Assembly (NCBI GenBank): GCA_000010565.1
Contig: AP009389.1
Span: 2,961,376-3,025,375, forward strand
Reading direction: 5' to 3'
DNA length: 64,000 nt
Source: Pelotomaculum thermopropionicum SI
GTDB taxonomy: Bacteria > Bacillota > Desulfotomaculia > Desulfotomaculales > Pelotomaculaceae
A model generated the notes under the pieces. That model saw nothing but the letters and a program-made list of their open reading frames with translations. It made no database searches and was not told the origin of the DNA. Made by a program: the position numbers and the translations under genes. Below, piece by piece: positions 54,676 through 64,000 of this stretch (position 1 is the stretch's first letter; every line of letters starts with the position of its first letter).

Positions 54676-55371
54676 TTACAGCAAAAACTTCGGCAGCAGG
54701 GTTGCAAGCGGCGCGGCAAAAACAATTGAAGGAAGCAGGTTGCCAACTTTAACCTCCTTAATACCCAAAATGGTCAGGGCTATGCCAACTATCAAAAGCC
54801 CGCCGGTAGCTGTCATTTCGGCCACCGCCGCCTCGCTGAGAAAGCTCTTCAACTGAGAGGCAAGCAACGTAAGCGAGCCCTGGTAGACAAAAACGGGCAA
54901 AGAGGAAAAGGCCACGCCTATTCCCATAGTGGAAGCAAAAACAACCGCCGATATGCCGTCCAGGGCTGCTTTGGCAAACAGTATTCTTGGATTGCCGTTC
55001 AGTCCGTCTTCAATAGACCCCATCACGGCCATTGCCCCCACGCAGTATACCAGGCTTGCCGTAACAAAGGCCCTGCCGGCCTGCCCGGTGCCGCTGCCGG
55101 CTTTGGACTCAAGCCATCTTCCCAAACGCGCCAATCCGCCTTCAATGTTGAGCAATTCTCCGGTCAAACCGCCCAAAACCAGGCTGAGCACAACGGCCAA
55201 AACCTGCCTGGACTGAAGCGACATACCGAGACCAATTAAAAGAACGGCAAGGCCAATCCCCTGCATAATAGTGCACTTCAGCCGGTCCGGCAGGCCCTTT
55301 CTGAAAATTAGGCCCAGGGCGGAGCCGATAATGATGGCCGAACTGTTAACTACTGTTCCAATCATTGCCAC
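54676..55371 (-). CDS. DUF554 family membrane protein
   Basis: 231 residues with about six helices: IGTVVNSSAIIIGSALGLIF, LKCTIMQGIGLAVLLIGLGM, VLAVVLSLVLGGLTGELLNIE and ASTMGIGVAFSSLPVFVYQG. The GTVVN...GS.LG start and GELL.IE are family marks. Probable transporter of unknown substrate. Either GTG at 55371 or ATG at 55365 can start it. Common neighbour of parB in this lineage. Confidence 0.87.
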   Translation of the reverse strand: MAMIGTVVNSSAIIIGSALGLIFRKGLPDRLKCTIMQGIGLAVLLIGLGMSLQSRQVLAVVLSLVLGGLTGELLNIEGGLARLGRWLESKAGSGTGQAGRAFVTASLVYCVGAMAVMGSIEDGLNGNPRILFAKAALDGISAVVFASTMGIGVAFSSLPVFVYQGSLTLLASQLKSFLSEAAVAEMTATGGLLIVGIALTILGIKEVKVGNLLPSIVFAAPLATLLPKFLL

Positions 55372-55394
55372 GATCCCTTCCTGAAAACAAAAAA

Positions 55395-55410
55395 TGTTTC
55401 ACGTGAAACA
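55395..55410. promoter_or_regulatory. parS centromere site
   Basis: TGTTTCACGTGAAACA is the perfect 16-bp consensus parS palindrome bound by ParB/Spo0J. It lies between parB and the DUF554 gene, about 8.5 kb from the DnaA boxes. Confidence 0.95.
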
Positions 55411-55438
55411 ACGGCCGCCTGAACATCGTCCGGCTTTA

Positions 55439-56305
55439 TTACATTTTATTTCCCATTACTGTTTCCACAATTCTTTTTAAATGATCTTCGTTTTCAAACT
55501 CTATTTCCAGCCTGCCGCCGCCTTTTCCCCTCTCCCTGATTTTCACCGCGGCACCCAGATAATCCCTTAGCTCTTTTTCTTTTTCCCTGATAAAACTGCT
55601 TCTTTCAGCCGTTTCTTCGTTCTTTATTTTATTGCTTTCTTCCGCCATTTTTTTTGCTATTTCTTCCGCCTGCCTGACGCTTAGCTGCCTGCCGGCAATC
55701 TTCTCTGCGGCCGCAATTTGCTTTTGCTGGTCGTTTACAGCCAGCAGGGCTCTGGCATGTCCTGCGCCCAACCTGCCATCGGCCAGCATTTTCTTGATCT
55801 CTTCCGGCAGGCTCAACAGCCTCACCATGTTGGCAATAAACGGCCTGCTCCGGCCCACTCTCTCTGAAAGCTCCGCCTGGGTCATCTTAAACTCATTCAT
55901 TAGCTTCTGGTAAGCCATAGCCTCTTCCAGGGGATTCAGGTCCTCCCGTTGGATGTTTTCAATCAAGGAAATCGCGGCCGCTTCAATATCCTCATATTCC
56001 TTCACCACGGCGGGTATTTTTTTTCTGCCCAGCATCCCGCAAGCTCTCCACCGCCGCTCCCCGGCAATCAGTTCATAACCGCCTTCGCGCAAAGGCCTTA
56101 CCACTACCGGCTGGATCACACCATGCTCCTTAATTGAAGCGGCCAGTCCGGCCAGTTTCTCCCCGTCGAAAGACATTCTGGCCTGCCCTCTGGCCGGTCT
56201 TATCTGATCTATTTCAATCTCCTGGATCTGCTCCCCTTTAACAGCATCTTCCCTTGCCGGAATCAGGGCCTCCAGCCCCCTGCCAAGACCCCTTCGCCTA
56301 CTCAA
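55439..56305 (-). CDS. parB: Chromosome partitioning protein ParB/Spo0J
   Basis: 288 residues: RRRGLGRGLEALIP at the N-terminus (ParA-stimulating), then ELIAGERRWRACGMLGRKKI (GERR CTP-binding motif), IENIQREDLNPLEEAMAYQK, and the helix-turn-helix KMTQAELSERVGRSRPFIAN. ParB loads at parS as a CTP-dependent clamp. TTG start overlaps the parA stop, so the two are coupled. Confidence 0.97.
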   Translation of the reverse strand: MSRRRGLGRGLEALIPAREDAVKGEQIQEIEIDQIRPARGQARMSFDGEKLAGLAASIKEHGVIQPVVVRPLREGGYELIAGERRWRACGMLGRKKIPAVVKEYEDIEAAAISLIENIQREDLNPLEEAMAYQKLMNEFKMTQAELSERVGRSRPFIANMVRLLSLPEEIKKMLADGRLGAGHARALLAVNDQQKQIAAAEKIAGRQLSVRQAEEIAKKMAEESNKIKNEETAERSSFIREKEKELRDYLGAAVKIRERGKGGGRLEIEFENEDHLKRIVETVMGNKM

Positions 56306-57068
56306 TGCCCATCACTTCCTTTGCCAGTTCGCGGTAAACCTCCGCTCCCCGCGATCTCCTGTCGTAAACCATTACCGGTTTTCCGTAACTCGGAGCCTCG
56401 CTCAGCCGCACGTTCCTCGGTATAATGGCCTTAAAGACTTTATCCCGGAAGTGCTTTTTCACTTCTTCTACAACCTGTATTGAAAGGTTTGTTCTTCCGT
56501 CAAACATGGTCAGCAGCACTCCCTCCAGCACTAAACTGCTGTTCAGCCGCTGCTGAACCATCTTAAAGGTGTTTAACAACTGGCTGAGACCTTCCAGGGC
56601 ATAAAACTCGCACTGTATGGGGATTAACAGCGAATCTGCCGCGGCCAGAGCATTTATAGTCATTAATCCCAACGAAGGAGGACAATCTATCAGTATGTAT
56701 TCGTAATCGTCTTTCACGCCGGAAAGGGCGGCCTTTAAAATTTTTTCTCTTTCCGGCACACCCACCAGCTCAATTTCAGCACCGGCAAGCTCAATGGTGG
56801 CCGGAACAAGATCTAGGTTTTCCACCGCGCTTTGCACAATTATTTCTCTAAGCGGCACCCCCTCAATAATTGCATCATACAGGCATTTTTCCAGGCTGTT
56901 TTTATCAACGCCCACGCCCGTCGTTGCGTTTCCCTGGGAGTCCGTGTCCACCAGCAGGACCTTTTTCCCCATCAAAGAAAGCCACGCCCCCAGGTTTACG
57001 GCCGTGGTGGTTTTGGCCACGCCGCCTTTTTGATTGGCTATGGCAATGGTCTTTCCGATAACCGTCAC
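56298..57068 (-). CDS. parA: Chromosome partitioning ATPase ParA/Soj
   Basis: 256 residues from GTG at 57068: GKTIAIANQKGGVAKTTTAV is the deviant Walker A of ParA; VLLVDTDSQGNATTGVGV, YILIDCPPSLGLMTINAL and FDGRTNLSIQVVEEVKKHF follow. It regulates segregation and DnaA. No strong ribosome site is visible; a TTG at 57161 would add 31 residues that look non-homologous. Confidence 0.95.
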   Translation of the reverse strand: MTVIGKTIAIANQKGGVAKTTTAVNLGAWLSLMGKKVLLVDTDSQGNATTGVGVDKNSLEKCLYDAIIEGVPLREIIVQSAVENLDLVPATIELAGAEIELVGVPEREKILKAALSGVKDDYEYILIDCPPSLGLMTINALAAADSLLIPIQCEFYALEGLSQLLNTFKMVQQRLNSSLVLEGVLLTMFDGRTNLSIQVVEEVKKHFRDKVFKAIIPRNVRLSEAPSYGKPVMVYDRRSRGAEVYRELAKEVMGIE

Positions 57069-57388
57069 CCCCAGCAGACACTCTTTCCCTGCCGTCCTGC
57101 CCAGATAATTCAACACTTTCCTCTTCAGTTCCTTCTCTAGTTCCGCCAGAAACGGGAACAAATTTTCAGCCTTTGCGCCTTTTTCTGTCTTCTCATCGTT
57201 TTTCGCCTGCCGTTGCCGTATAAAAAGTTCAAAAGCCTGCTTTCACAGACCTGGTTTTTTGACAAAGTTCCCTCAACAGCGCTATGCAACATTTCGGTGT
57301 TTTCAGCCGCCGGTACTTCAACGGCAGCATTAGTCTGTCTTCAGTCTTTAAAGCCTGCTCTTGCAGGTTTTGCATGCTTCTTCGTTCC

Positions 57389-58108
57389 CTAAAGCGGCCT
57401 TTTTTGCGGAACCCCGGGGCGGCGGGGATATTTTTCCGGCGTCTCGCCAATTTTCCTAATCACCACCAGGCTCCTTCTGTCCCCGGTAAAAGGAAGTTTC
57501 AGGTTTATGATTTCCTCCAGCCTTCCTCCCAGGATTTTTATGGCATCTTTTGCCCTGACAGCCTCTTCCTCCGCCTTTGGTCCTTTCATTGCCAGAAAAC
57601 AGCCCCCAACTCCGGCCGCAGGCAGGCAGTATTCGGCCAGCACCGCCAGTTCGGCAACGGCTCTGGCCACCACGCAGCCGTACTTCTCCCTGTGGTCCGG
57701 GTCCTTGCCGACATCCTCTGCCCTGGCCCAGATTGCTTCAGCCATTTCCAGCCCCAGCCTGCCTATTGCCTCCCTTAAAAAGACGGCCTTTTTTTCCGCC
57801 GACTCCACCAGTTTGACCCTGACGGACGGCCTGCATATTTTTAACGGTATACCCGGAAAACCTGCACCCGTTCCCACATCCATAAGGCTCGTGCCGTCTT
57901 CAAGCGGCACGGCCTTAAGACACGTAAGCGAATCCAAGAAGTGCTTTACTGCCACTTCCCTTTCGCCGGTGATTGCAGTCAGGTTTAAGCTTTTATTCCT
58001 TTCTATAATGAGGGAGTAATATTCCTCAAACTGCCTTACCTGTTTCTCCGTTATAACTATGCCCATTTCCCGGGCACCTTCTTTAATCGTTTCCGCCAGA
58101 ACAGACAT
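57389..58108 (-). CDS. rsmG: 16S rRNA (guanine527-N7)-methyltransferase RsmG
   Basis: 239 residues from ATG at 58108. LNLTAITGEREVAVKHFLDS, LMDVGTGAGFPGIPLKI (SAM loop GxGxGxPG) and GCVVARAVAELAVLAEY are the RsmG marks. Methylates G527 of 16S rRNA. AGGTGG lies eight bases before ATG. The C-terminal 15 residues are proline/arginine rich. Confidence 0.96.
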   Translation of the reverse strand: MSVLAETIKEGAREMGIVITEKQVRQFEEYYSLIIERNKSLNLTAITGEREVAVKHFLDSLTCLKAVPLEDGTSLMDVGTGAGFPGIPLKICRPSVRVKLVESAEKKAVFLREAIGRLGLEMAEAIWARAEDVGKDPDHREKYGCVVARAVAELAVLAEYCLPAAGVGGCFLAMKGPKAEEEAVRAKDAIKILGGRLEEIINLKLPFTGDRRSLVVIRKIGETPEKYPRRPGVPQKRPL

Positions 58109-58173
58109 TTGAAATACCACCTGCCGCAAAACGGTCCGGCCTGCGGCGCATTGCCCGCCCAGGCTGCCATCCT

Positions 58174-60069
58174 TCAGTTCTCCTTCCTTCCCTCCCGCCT
58201 GGCCCTCTCCAGGTAAATTAAAAGCACCGATACATCTGCCGGAGTAACCCCTGCTATTCTGGAAGCCTGCCCGATGGATGCCGGTCTAATCATTTCCAGT
58301 TTTTCCCTTGCCTCAACTGAAAGGCCTCTTACCCGCCCGTAATCGATATCCTGGGGTATCTTTTTTTCCTCCAGGCGCCTGAACTTCTCCACCTGAGCCT
58401 GCTGTTTTTTAATATATCCTTCATACTTTATCTGAATCTCCACCTGTTCCCGCACTTCATCAGGTAGATCGGGATGGTTTCCGGGTATCTGCAAAAGGTG
58501 TTCGTAGCCGATTTCCGGCCGGCGCAGCAATCCCGCCAGGGAAATGCCCTGCTGCGGCAGCCCCGGGCTGTTTGCCGCCTCCAGCACCCTTTTGACCTCA
58601 TCACCTACCGCTACCATAGTCTTTTCCAGCCTTTGCCTTTCCTCTTCGACCAGCTTTTTCTTCCTTTCATACTTGGCATATCTCTCCGGGCTGACCAGCC
58701 CAATCTTATACCCTTTCTCGGTTAGACGCAGGTCGGCGTTGTCCTGCCTGAGAAGAAGCCTGTATTCCGCCCGCGAGGTCAACATCCGGTACGGCTCGTC
58801 AATTTCCTTCGTTACCAGGTCGTCTATCAAAACGCCTATGTAAGCTTCCGACCGGTTTAAAATGAAAGGCTCGCGGTTCTTCACGTAAAGCGCGGCATTT
58901 ATGCCGGCCATAATACCCTGGGCGGCCGCCTCCTCGTAGCCGGACGTGCCGTTTATCTGTCCCGCCGTAAAAAGACCGGGGATGGCCTTTGTTTCCAGCG
59001 AAGGTTTTAGCTGAGTGGCCACCACATAATCGTACTCAATGGCGTATCCCGGCCTCATCATCTCCACCCGTTCCAGACCGGGCAGCGTCCTCAGCATGGC
59101 CAACTGGACATCCTCAGGCAGGCTGGTGGACATTCCCTGCACATACATTTCCGTGGTGTTCCTGCCCTCTGGTTCTATAAAAACCTGGTGGGCCGGCTTG
59201 TCCGAAAATCGCACTACCTTTGTTTCTATAGAAGGACAGTAACGCGGGCCTTGACTCTTAATAACTCCCGTATAAAGCGGTGCCCTGTGCAGATTCTCGC
59301 GGATGATCCGGTGGGTTTCCTCTGTTGTATAGGTCAGCCAGCAAGGCAGTTGCTCTCTCTCTTTTATTTCCGAAATAAAAGAAAAGTTGTGGGTCTTTTT
59401 GTCCCCCGGCTGGATTGACATCTTGCTAAAGTCTATGCTGTTCCTGTCTACCCTGGCCGGCGTCCCCGTCTTGAACCGGCCCAGTTTAATCCCTAAATCC
59501 GCAAGGCAGTCCGACAGTGTTACCGACGGGAACTGCCCGTTCGGCCCGCCGGGAAACGACAGGTCCCCAATGATGATCCTGCCCTTTAAGTAGGTGCCCG
59601 TCGTCAGCACCACCGCACCGGCCTCAAAGCGCGCCCCCGTGCTGGTCAACACGCCGCGCACCTTGCCTTTTTCCACCATAATCTTTTCTACCAGGGCCTG
59701 CTTCAGGTCAAGTCCGGGCTGGCACTCCAGCACCTTTTTCATACATAGCTGATAATATCTCTTGTCCGCCTGCGCCCGCAAGGCATGCACGGCCGGACCT
59801 TTGCCTGTATTCAACAGGCGCATCTGGATCGACGCCCGGTCAGTGTTAAGTCCGATTTCGCCACCCAGCGCGTCCACCTCCCGCACCAGGTGCCCCTTGG
59901 CCGGCCCGCCCACCGCCGGATTGCAAGGCATCAGGGCAACGTTGTCCATATTCAACGTAAGCACAAGCGTCCGGCAACCCATTCTGGCCGCTGCAAGCCC
60001 TGCCTCACAACCTGCGTGCCCTGCACCGACTACCACAACATCATATGTTCCTGCCCTGTACTCCAGCAA
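58174..60069 (-). CDS. mnmG: tRNA uridine-5-carboxymethylaminomethyl modification protein MnmG
   Basis: 631 residues: [20 protein letters not shown] (FAD site), [58 protein letters not shown] and [20 protein letters not shown]. With MnmE it modifies wobble U34 in tRNAs using FAD and methylene-THF. TTG start with GGAAGTGA upstream; seven bases after mnmE. Confidence 0.98.
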
Positions 60070-60075
60070 GGCTTA

Positions 60076-61455
60076 TCACTTCCCAATGCAAAAGTCGGCA
60101 AATATCCTGTCAATCAGATCTTCTGTCACGGTAGTTCCGGTTATCTCACCCAGGCTCTCCCATGCTGCCCTTAAATCTATGGCCACAACATCAACAGGGA
60201 CATTTTGCCTTATCCCGCTCACGGCCTCAGCCAGGTGATCCGCCGCCCTTTCCATGGCCATTCTGTGCCTCGTATTGGATATTATCAATTCATCTTTAGG
60301 ATAGACCTGCCCGCCCATAACCATTTCCACAATTTTTTCCTCCAGTTTGTCCAGCCCGGTTCCCTCCAGAGCCGATATCCAAAGCACGGGCCGCCCCCCC
60401 GCAATCCTCGCGGCGCCTTCACTGCTTATCTTTTTCTCCCTCACATCTGCCTTGTTTACAATGAAGATGACCTTTTTCCCGCCGACCTTCTCAATAATGG
60501 CGTAATCTTCTTCCGTGAGCCCTCTGGCGGCATCCAGCACGAGCAGCACCAGATCGGCCTGCTCTACTGCCTCCCTGGCCTTTTCTACGCCAATCCTTTC
60601 CACAGCGTCCCCAGTTTCGCGAAGACCCGCCGTATCTATAATTTTTAAAGGTATCCCCCTTATGTTGATATACTCTTCGATAATGTCCCGCGTTGTGCCG
60701 GGTATGTCCGTCACTATGGCCCTGTTTTCCCTGAGCAGGGCGTTTAGCAATGATGACTTTCCGACATTGGGTCTGCCGATTATAACCGTACTGATGCCTT
60801 CCCTGTAGATTTTTCCGGCCTCGGCCCGCCTGACTATTTCCTTTATCTCCTCAATCAGGTCTTCACCAGACCTTAAGATATCCTCTACGGTAGCTTCCTC
60901 CAGATCATCTTCCGGAAAGTCGATATTTGCCTCAACCTGCGCCAGCAGGCCGAGAAGCCTTCCCTGCAGGTCCTCCACCTTTCTAGAAAGATCTCCCCTC
61001 AACTGTGAAACGGCCACCCTTAAGCCTGCTTCTGTCTTCGACCTGATAATATCTATGACCGACTCTGCCTGGGCCAGATCGAGCCGCCCGTTTAAAAAAG
61101 CCCTTTTGCTAAATTCTCCAGGCTCGGCCAATCTGGCCCCGTTTGCCAGGGCCAGTTCAAGAACTTTTCTCAGCGGCACTATTCCCCCATGGCAGTTTAT
61201 TTCCACAACATCTTCCCTGGTGTAAGTCCTGGGAGCCCTCATAAAACTAAGAAGAACTTCATCGACAATATTGCCCTCCCGGTCGAAAACATGGCCATAT
61301 ATAAGCCTGTGGCTCCCGGCTTGATCCCAGTCCTTTCTCTTGGTCAAGAAAAATTTTTTGGCCACCTTCACCGCATCAGGACCGCTAATGCGGACTATTC
61401 CTATCCCGCCTTCACCGATAGGCGTCGATATAGCGGCAATCGTATCATCCAGCAC
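60076..61455 (-). CDS. mnmE: tRNA modification GTPase MnmE
   Basis: 459 residues: N-terminal folate-binding part ([60 protein letters not shown]), then G domain with [34 protein letters not shown] and NKAD, and the C-terminal CIGK with the catalytic Cys. Works as a K+-stimulated GTPase dimer with MnmG. Confidence 0.98.
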
Positions 61456-61521
61456 TTTCCGGCCTGTCCTCCTGGCAGATTGTTTTAAACCCAGCGGGCT
61501 TAAAGCCGCTGGGTTTATCAG

Positions 61522-62142
61522 TTATTTTTTAGGCGATATTACAATTTTCCGGTACGGTTCTTCCCCTTCACTGAAAGTGTATATGTCGTCTCTTCCCTGC
61601 AGGGCCGTGTGAATGATTCTCCTTTCCTGAGAGTTCATCGGTTCCAGAACCACATTCCGGCCTCTTTGCTTGGCCTTGTCAGCAAGTTTTAAGGCCAGTT
61701 TTTGCAGGGTTTCCTCCCTTCTGCTGCGGTACCCTTCGATATCGATAATTATCTTCTTTCTTACCTCCTGGTTTTTGTTTGCCGACAGATTTACAAGATA
61801 TTGCAGGGCTTCCATGGTCTCTCCCCGCCGGCCGATCAACACACCCATTTCAGGCCCCCTAAGGTTTATTACCACTTCCCTTTCGTTTTCCTGAAGGCTC
61901 ATTTCCACCTGTATATTCATTGCTTCGAATACGCTTTTTAAAAACTTTTCAGCTTTTTGTAGCGGGCCTTCCCGCAACAACACCCTGACCCTGGCCGGTT
62001 TTACTCCAAGTATGCCGAAAATTCCCTTCGATGGTTCTTCAATAACCTCCACTTCCACATCTTTTCTTGTCACACCGAGATCTTTCAGCGCCAGTTCGAC
62101 CGCCTCTTCCACCGTTTTACCAGATTTTTCGATAGCCTTCAA
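61522..62142 (-). CDS. jag: RNA-binding protein Jag/KhpB
   Basis: 206 residues: Jag-N domain (KAIEKSGKTVEEAVELALKD), KH domain (VVINLRGPEMGVLIGRRGET with GRRG loop) and R3H domain (RRIIHTALQGRDDIYTFSEG). Partner of KhpA; binds RNA and affects cell elongation. TTG overlaps the yidC stop by four bases. Confidence 0.95.
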   Translation of the reverse strand: MKAIEKSGKTVEEAVELALKDLGVTRKDVEVEVIEEPSKGIFGILGVKPARVRVLLREGPLQKAEKFLKSVFEAMNIQVEMSLQENEREVVINLRGPEMGVLIGRRGETMEALQYLVNLSANKNQEVRKKIIIDIEGYRSRREETLQKLALKLADKAKQRGRNVVLEPMNSQERRIIHTALQGRDDIYTFSEGEEPYRKIVISPKK

Positions 62143-62807
62143 CTTCCGCCAGCCTCCCCTTTCAATGAAACGGCCTGCTTGTTAATGAAATACTGCTGGA
62201 CTATCCCGCCGATATTGAACACCACCCAGTAAAGGGCCAGCCCTGCCGGGACACTGCCTGCAATCCAGGCTATGAAAACAGGCATTGTGTACAGCATCAT
62301 CCTTTGAGTGGGATCGGACGTAGTGGTCGTCATTTTGGACTGTAAGAAAGTAGTTACTCCGGCCAGAATCGGCAATATATAGTAAGGGTCCTTCACGCTA
62401 AGGTTGGGCACCCAGAGGAAAACGGCGTGGGCAGTATTAATATAAGGAAAATTGAAAAGCGAGCGATATAAGGCGATCAGTATCGGCATCTGGATCAAAA
62501 GCGGAAGGCATCCTGCTGCAGGGTTAACATTATGTTCCCTGTATAGCTCCATGATGGCCTGCTGCATTTTTTTCGGGTCCTTGTTCTTCCATTTTTCCTG
62601 TATTTCCTTAACCTTCGGCTGTATCTGCTGCATGGCCAGCATCGACTTCATTTGCTTGTGCGACAGTGGATAAAGTACCATCTTAACTATAATGGTAAGC
62701 AAGATGATGGCTATCCCGTAACTGGGCAGGCCAGCCGCCACGGTCAACTGGTACAGCCAATTCAGCAGCCAGGTCATACCATTTACAATAGAACTGAATA
62801 TTTCCAT
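62139..62807 (-). CDS. yidC: Membrane protein insertase YidC/SpoIIIJ
   Basis: 222 residues, five helices. YGIAIILLTIIVKMVLYPLS with the catalytic Lys/Arg groove, KQMKSMLAMQQIQPKVKEIQ, NPAAGCLPLLIQMPILIALY and LALYWVVFNIGGIVQQYFI are family marks. It inserts and folds membrane proteins. Short N-terminus without a lipoprotein box is visible. Fourth gene after rpmH. Confidence 0.96.
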   Translation of the reverse strand: MEIFSSIVNGMTWLLNWLYQLTVAAGLPSYGIAIILLTIIVKMVLYPLSHKQMKSMLAMQQIQPKVKEIQEKWKNKDPKKMQQAIMELYREHNVNPAAGCLPLLIQMPILIALYRSLFNFPYINTAHAVFLWVPNLSVKDPYYILPILAGVTTFLQSKMTTTTSDPTQRMMLYTMPVFIAWIAGSVPAGLALYWVVFNIGGIVQQYFINKQAVSLKGEAGGS

Positions 62808-62868
62808 AATATTAAACTTGCCTCCCTGCCAGGTCGTTTAAAAAGTCCCGCCGGTTTTTCAGCAGCAC

Positions 62869-63084
62869 TTATACCGGATCGTAACCGCCGGGATGAAACG
62901 GATGACACTTCAAGATCCTTTTTAAAGCCATCCATGTGCCTCTAACAGCGCCGTACTTCTCCACCGCCTGCAAGGCATAACCGGAACAAGTAGGCACAAA
63001 CCGGCAAGTTGGCGCTTTTAGCGGTGACAGCACAATCTGGTAAAATCTTATTATTTTTAACAAAAGGATCTTCAGCGCTATCAA
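62869..63084 (-). CDS. yidD: Membrane protein insertion efficiency factor YidD
   Basis: 71 residues: [20 protein letters not shown] then [20 protein letters not shown] and [17 protein letters not shown]. Every YidD motif is present. TTG start overlaps the rnpA stop; the start codon is uncertain by a few residues. Confidence 0.95.
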   Translation of the reverse strand: MIALKILLLKIIRFYQIVLSPLKAPTCRFVPTCSGYALQAVEKYGAVRGTWMALKRILKCHPFHPGGYDPV

Positions 63085-63419
63085 CTCCTGTTAATCTCAG
63101 CCCTTTTGAGCAACTTCAGGATGCTCTCCTCTACCTGCTGGCATTTCAAATCCGTCATATCACGGCGCGCCATAAAAACAAAATCGTAACCTTCAGGAAA
63201 TTTTTCTTTGTTGAGGCGGCAGGCCTCTCTTAGAAGCCTCCTGGCCCTGTTTCTCCTTACGGCGCTTCTTATCTTCCTGCTTACGGCAAACCCGTAGCGG
63301 CACCTTCCTAAATTGTTATCCAGGAAGTACATCACAATATGGCGGTCGGCCACCGACTTGCCCCGCCTGCAAACCCTGCCATAATCCTTATTCTTCTTCA
63401 GAACGTCCAGAACCTTCAT
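63081..63419 (-). CDS. rnpA: Ribonuclease P protein component
   Basis: 112 residues: [40 protein letters not shown] and [20 protein letters not shown], with [10 protein letters not shown] as the RNR motif. It binds RNase P RNA for tRNA 5' processing. ATG start; follows rpmH by 114 bp. Confidence 0.97.
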   Translation of the reverse strand: MKVLDVLKKNKDYGRVCRRGKSVADRHIVMYFLDNNLGRCRYGFAVSRKIRSAVRRNRARRLLREACRLNKEKFPEGYDFVFMARRDMTDLKCQQVEESILKLLKRAEINRS

Positions 63420-63533
63420 TACAAATCTTACGTTCCTTTTTATTACTTAATTATAACCCCCTGCCTTTCCCAACTATACTACCACTCTTATCACCAGAAA
63501 TATAGTTAGAAAGGCCACTGTGTTTTAGCGGCC

Positions 63534-63668
63534 TCACGCAGTCAATCTCTTTCTGCCTTTTAGTCTCCTTCTTTTTATTACGTTCCGACCGGAACGGGAA
63601 GCCATCCTTTTCAGAAAACCATGAACTTTTTTGTATTTCCTTGCTTTTGGCTGATATGTCCGCCTCAA
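63534..63668 (-). CDS. rpmH: 50S ribosomal protein L34
   Basis: 44 residues: [44 protein letters not shown]. All L34 marks are present. The start is TTG at 63668 with GGGGG seven bases upstream, so an ATG-only search misses it. First gene after oriC. Confidence 0.97.
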   Translation of the reverse strand: MRRTYQPKARKYKKVHGFLKRMASRSGRNVIKRRRLKGRKRLTA

Positions 63669-63736
63669 GTCCTTACCCCCCTCTTTTTGTCCCGTTGCAA
63701 AATGCAGAAACTTTTATTTCCAGTCATACACTACAA

Positions 63737-63765
63737 ATTATATAGTAATCAATTTTCTCCGTCAA
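63737..63765 (-). promoter_or_regulatory. Promoter of rpmH operon
   Basis: TTGACG and TATAAT on the minus strand, exactly 17 bases apart, about 70 bp before the rpmH start. Confidence 0.88.
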
Positions 63766-63806
63766 GGAGCTTAACATACCGGATTTTCAAGGCTTTCAAA
63801 AAAGTC

Positions 63807-63906
63807 TGTTGATAACTTAGGTAAAATTTGATATGATCTTTACGCTGGAAGAAGGTACTCTCATGATCATTAAATTTTCACATCCTGTGTATAATACTGT
63901 GGATAT
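63807..63906. other. oriC edge with DnaA boxes
   Basis: TGTTGATAA (63807), TGTGTATAA (63886) and TGTGGATAT (63898) are near matches to the DnaA box TGTGGATAA in an AT-rich stretch between rpmH and, presumably, dnaA beyond the window. The origin continues past 64000. Confidence 0.75.
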
Positions 63907-63925
63907 TTATGTTAATTTCTTATAA

Positions 63926-63969
63926 AAAACTCAAAACACCTCCTTGCCCAAGGAGGATTTTTGAGTTTT
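63926..63969. terminator. Long hairpin in the oriC region
   Basis: AAAACTCAAAA and TTTTGAGTTTT outer arms and CCTCCTT/AAGGAGG inner arms, with a GCCC loop. A strong palindrome with A and T runs; it may terminate transcripts leaving the origin region on either strand. Confidence 0.6.
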
Positions 63970-64000
63970 AAAATAATTTACGCTTTTTCAGGGGGCAAAC

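Overview
The window looks like a Gram-positive, spore-forming Firmicute of the Peptococcaceae (Desulfotomaculum/Pelotomaculum type). The signs are the rpmH-rnpA-yidD-yidC-jag-mnmE-mnmG-rsmG-parA-parB order next to a DnaA-box region, the sporulation genes yyaC and spore-type lon, a six-cysteine (SCIFF) peptide with its radical SAM maturase, a DsrC gene, a tungsten-type aldehyde ferredoxin oxidoreductase and sigma-54 control. A syntrophic Pelotomaculum-like organism is my best guess; this is inference, not a database match. The right end (about 63.7-64.0 kb) approaches oriC and most genes run on the minus strand, toward position 1 and away from the origin.

Layout. 0-13.3 kb: dsrC (cut by the window edge), rlmH, murA, a peptidase MA-like protein, a TPR protein, a LysM-G5-M23 endopeptidase, the scfA/scfB SCIFF pair separated by a strong attenuator, a small orphan ORF, a DUF4145 protein, glnS, and a large sensor/HD-GYP protein broken by one frameshift. 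13.6-24.1 kb: an accessory region made of two tandem, satellite-like integrative elements at the 3' end of tRNA-Gly. Each has a toxin-antitoxin pair (Panacea/RelE-like or HicAB), a minus-strand gene of unknown role, and a divergent XRE + AlpA-like pair. The inner, larger element also has a primase-helicase. Both carry the same integrase remnant without its catalytic domain. tRNA-Gly, tRNA-Glu and tRNA-Lys follow.

24.6-34.0 kb: housekeeping genes (purA, an FAD oxidoreductase, dnaB, lonC, rplI, DUF2232, a MazG-like protein, rpsR-ssb-rpsF). 34.1-45.2 kb: a catabolic cluster of MFS transporter, SDR, cyclase-family hydrolase, Fe-alcohol dehydrogenase, AOR and MoaD-like protein, followed by malic enzyme and a sigma-54 activator. 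Three matching -24/-12 promoters and duplicated dyad upstream sites in the gaps tie this cluster together. The gene set suggests alcohol to aldehyde to acid oxidation that yields reduced ferredoxin; the substrate cannot be read from sequence. 45.3-54.5 kb: a lone starch-binding-type domain protein, DUF951, MscS, M18 aminopeptidase, a broken IS200/IS605 copy, CvpA, a YkvI-like transporter, YyaC, YkuS, a phosphoribosyltransferase and LarC. 54.7-64 kb: DUF554, a perfect parS site, parB-parA, rsmG, mnmG, mnmE, jag, yidC, yidD, rnpA, rpmH and the start of oriC.
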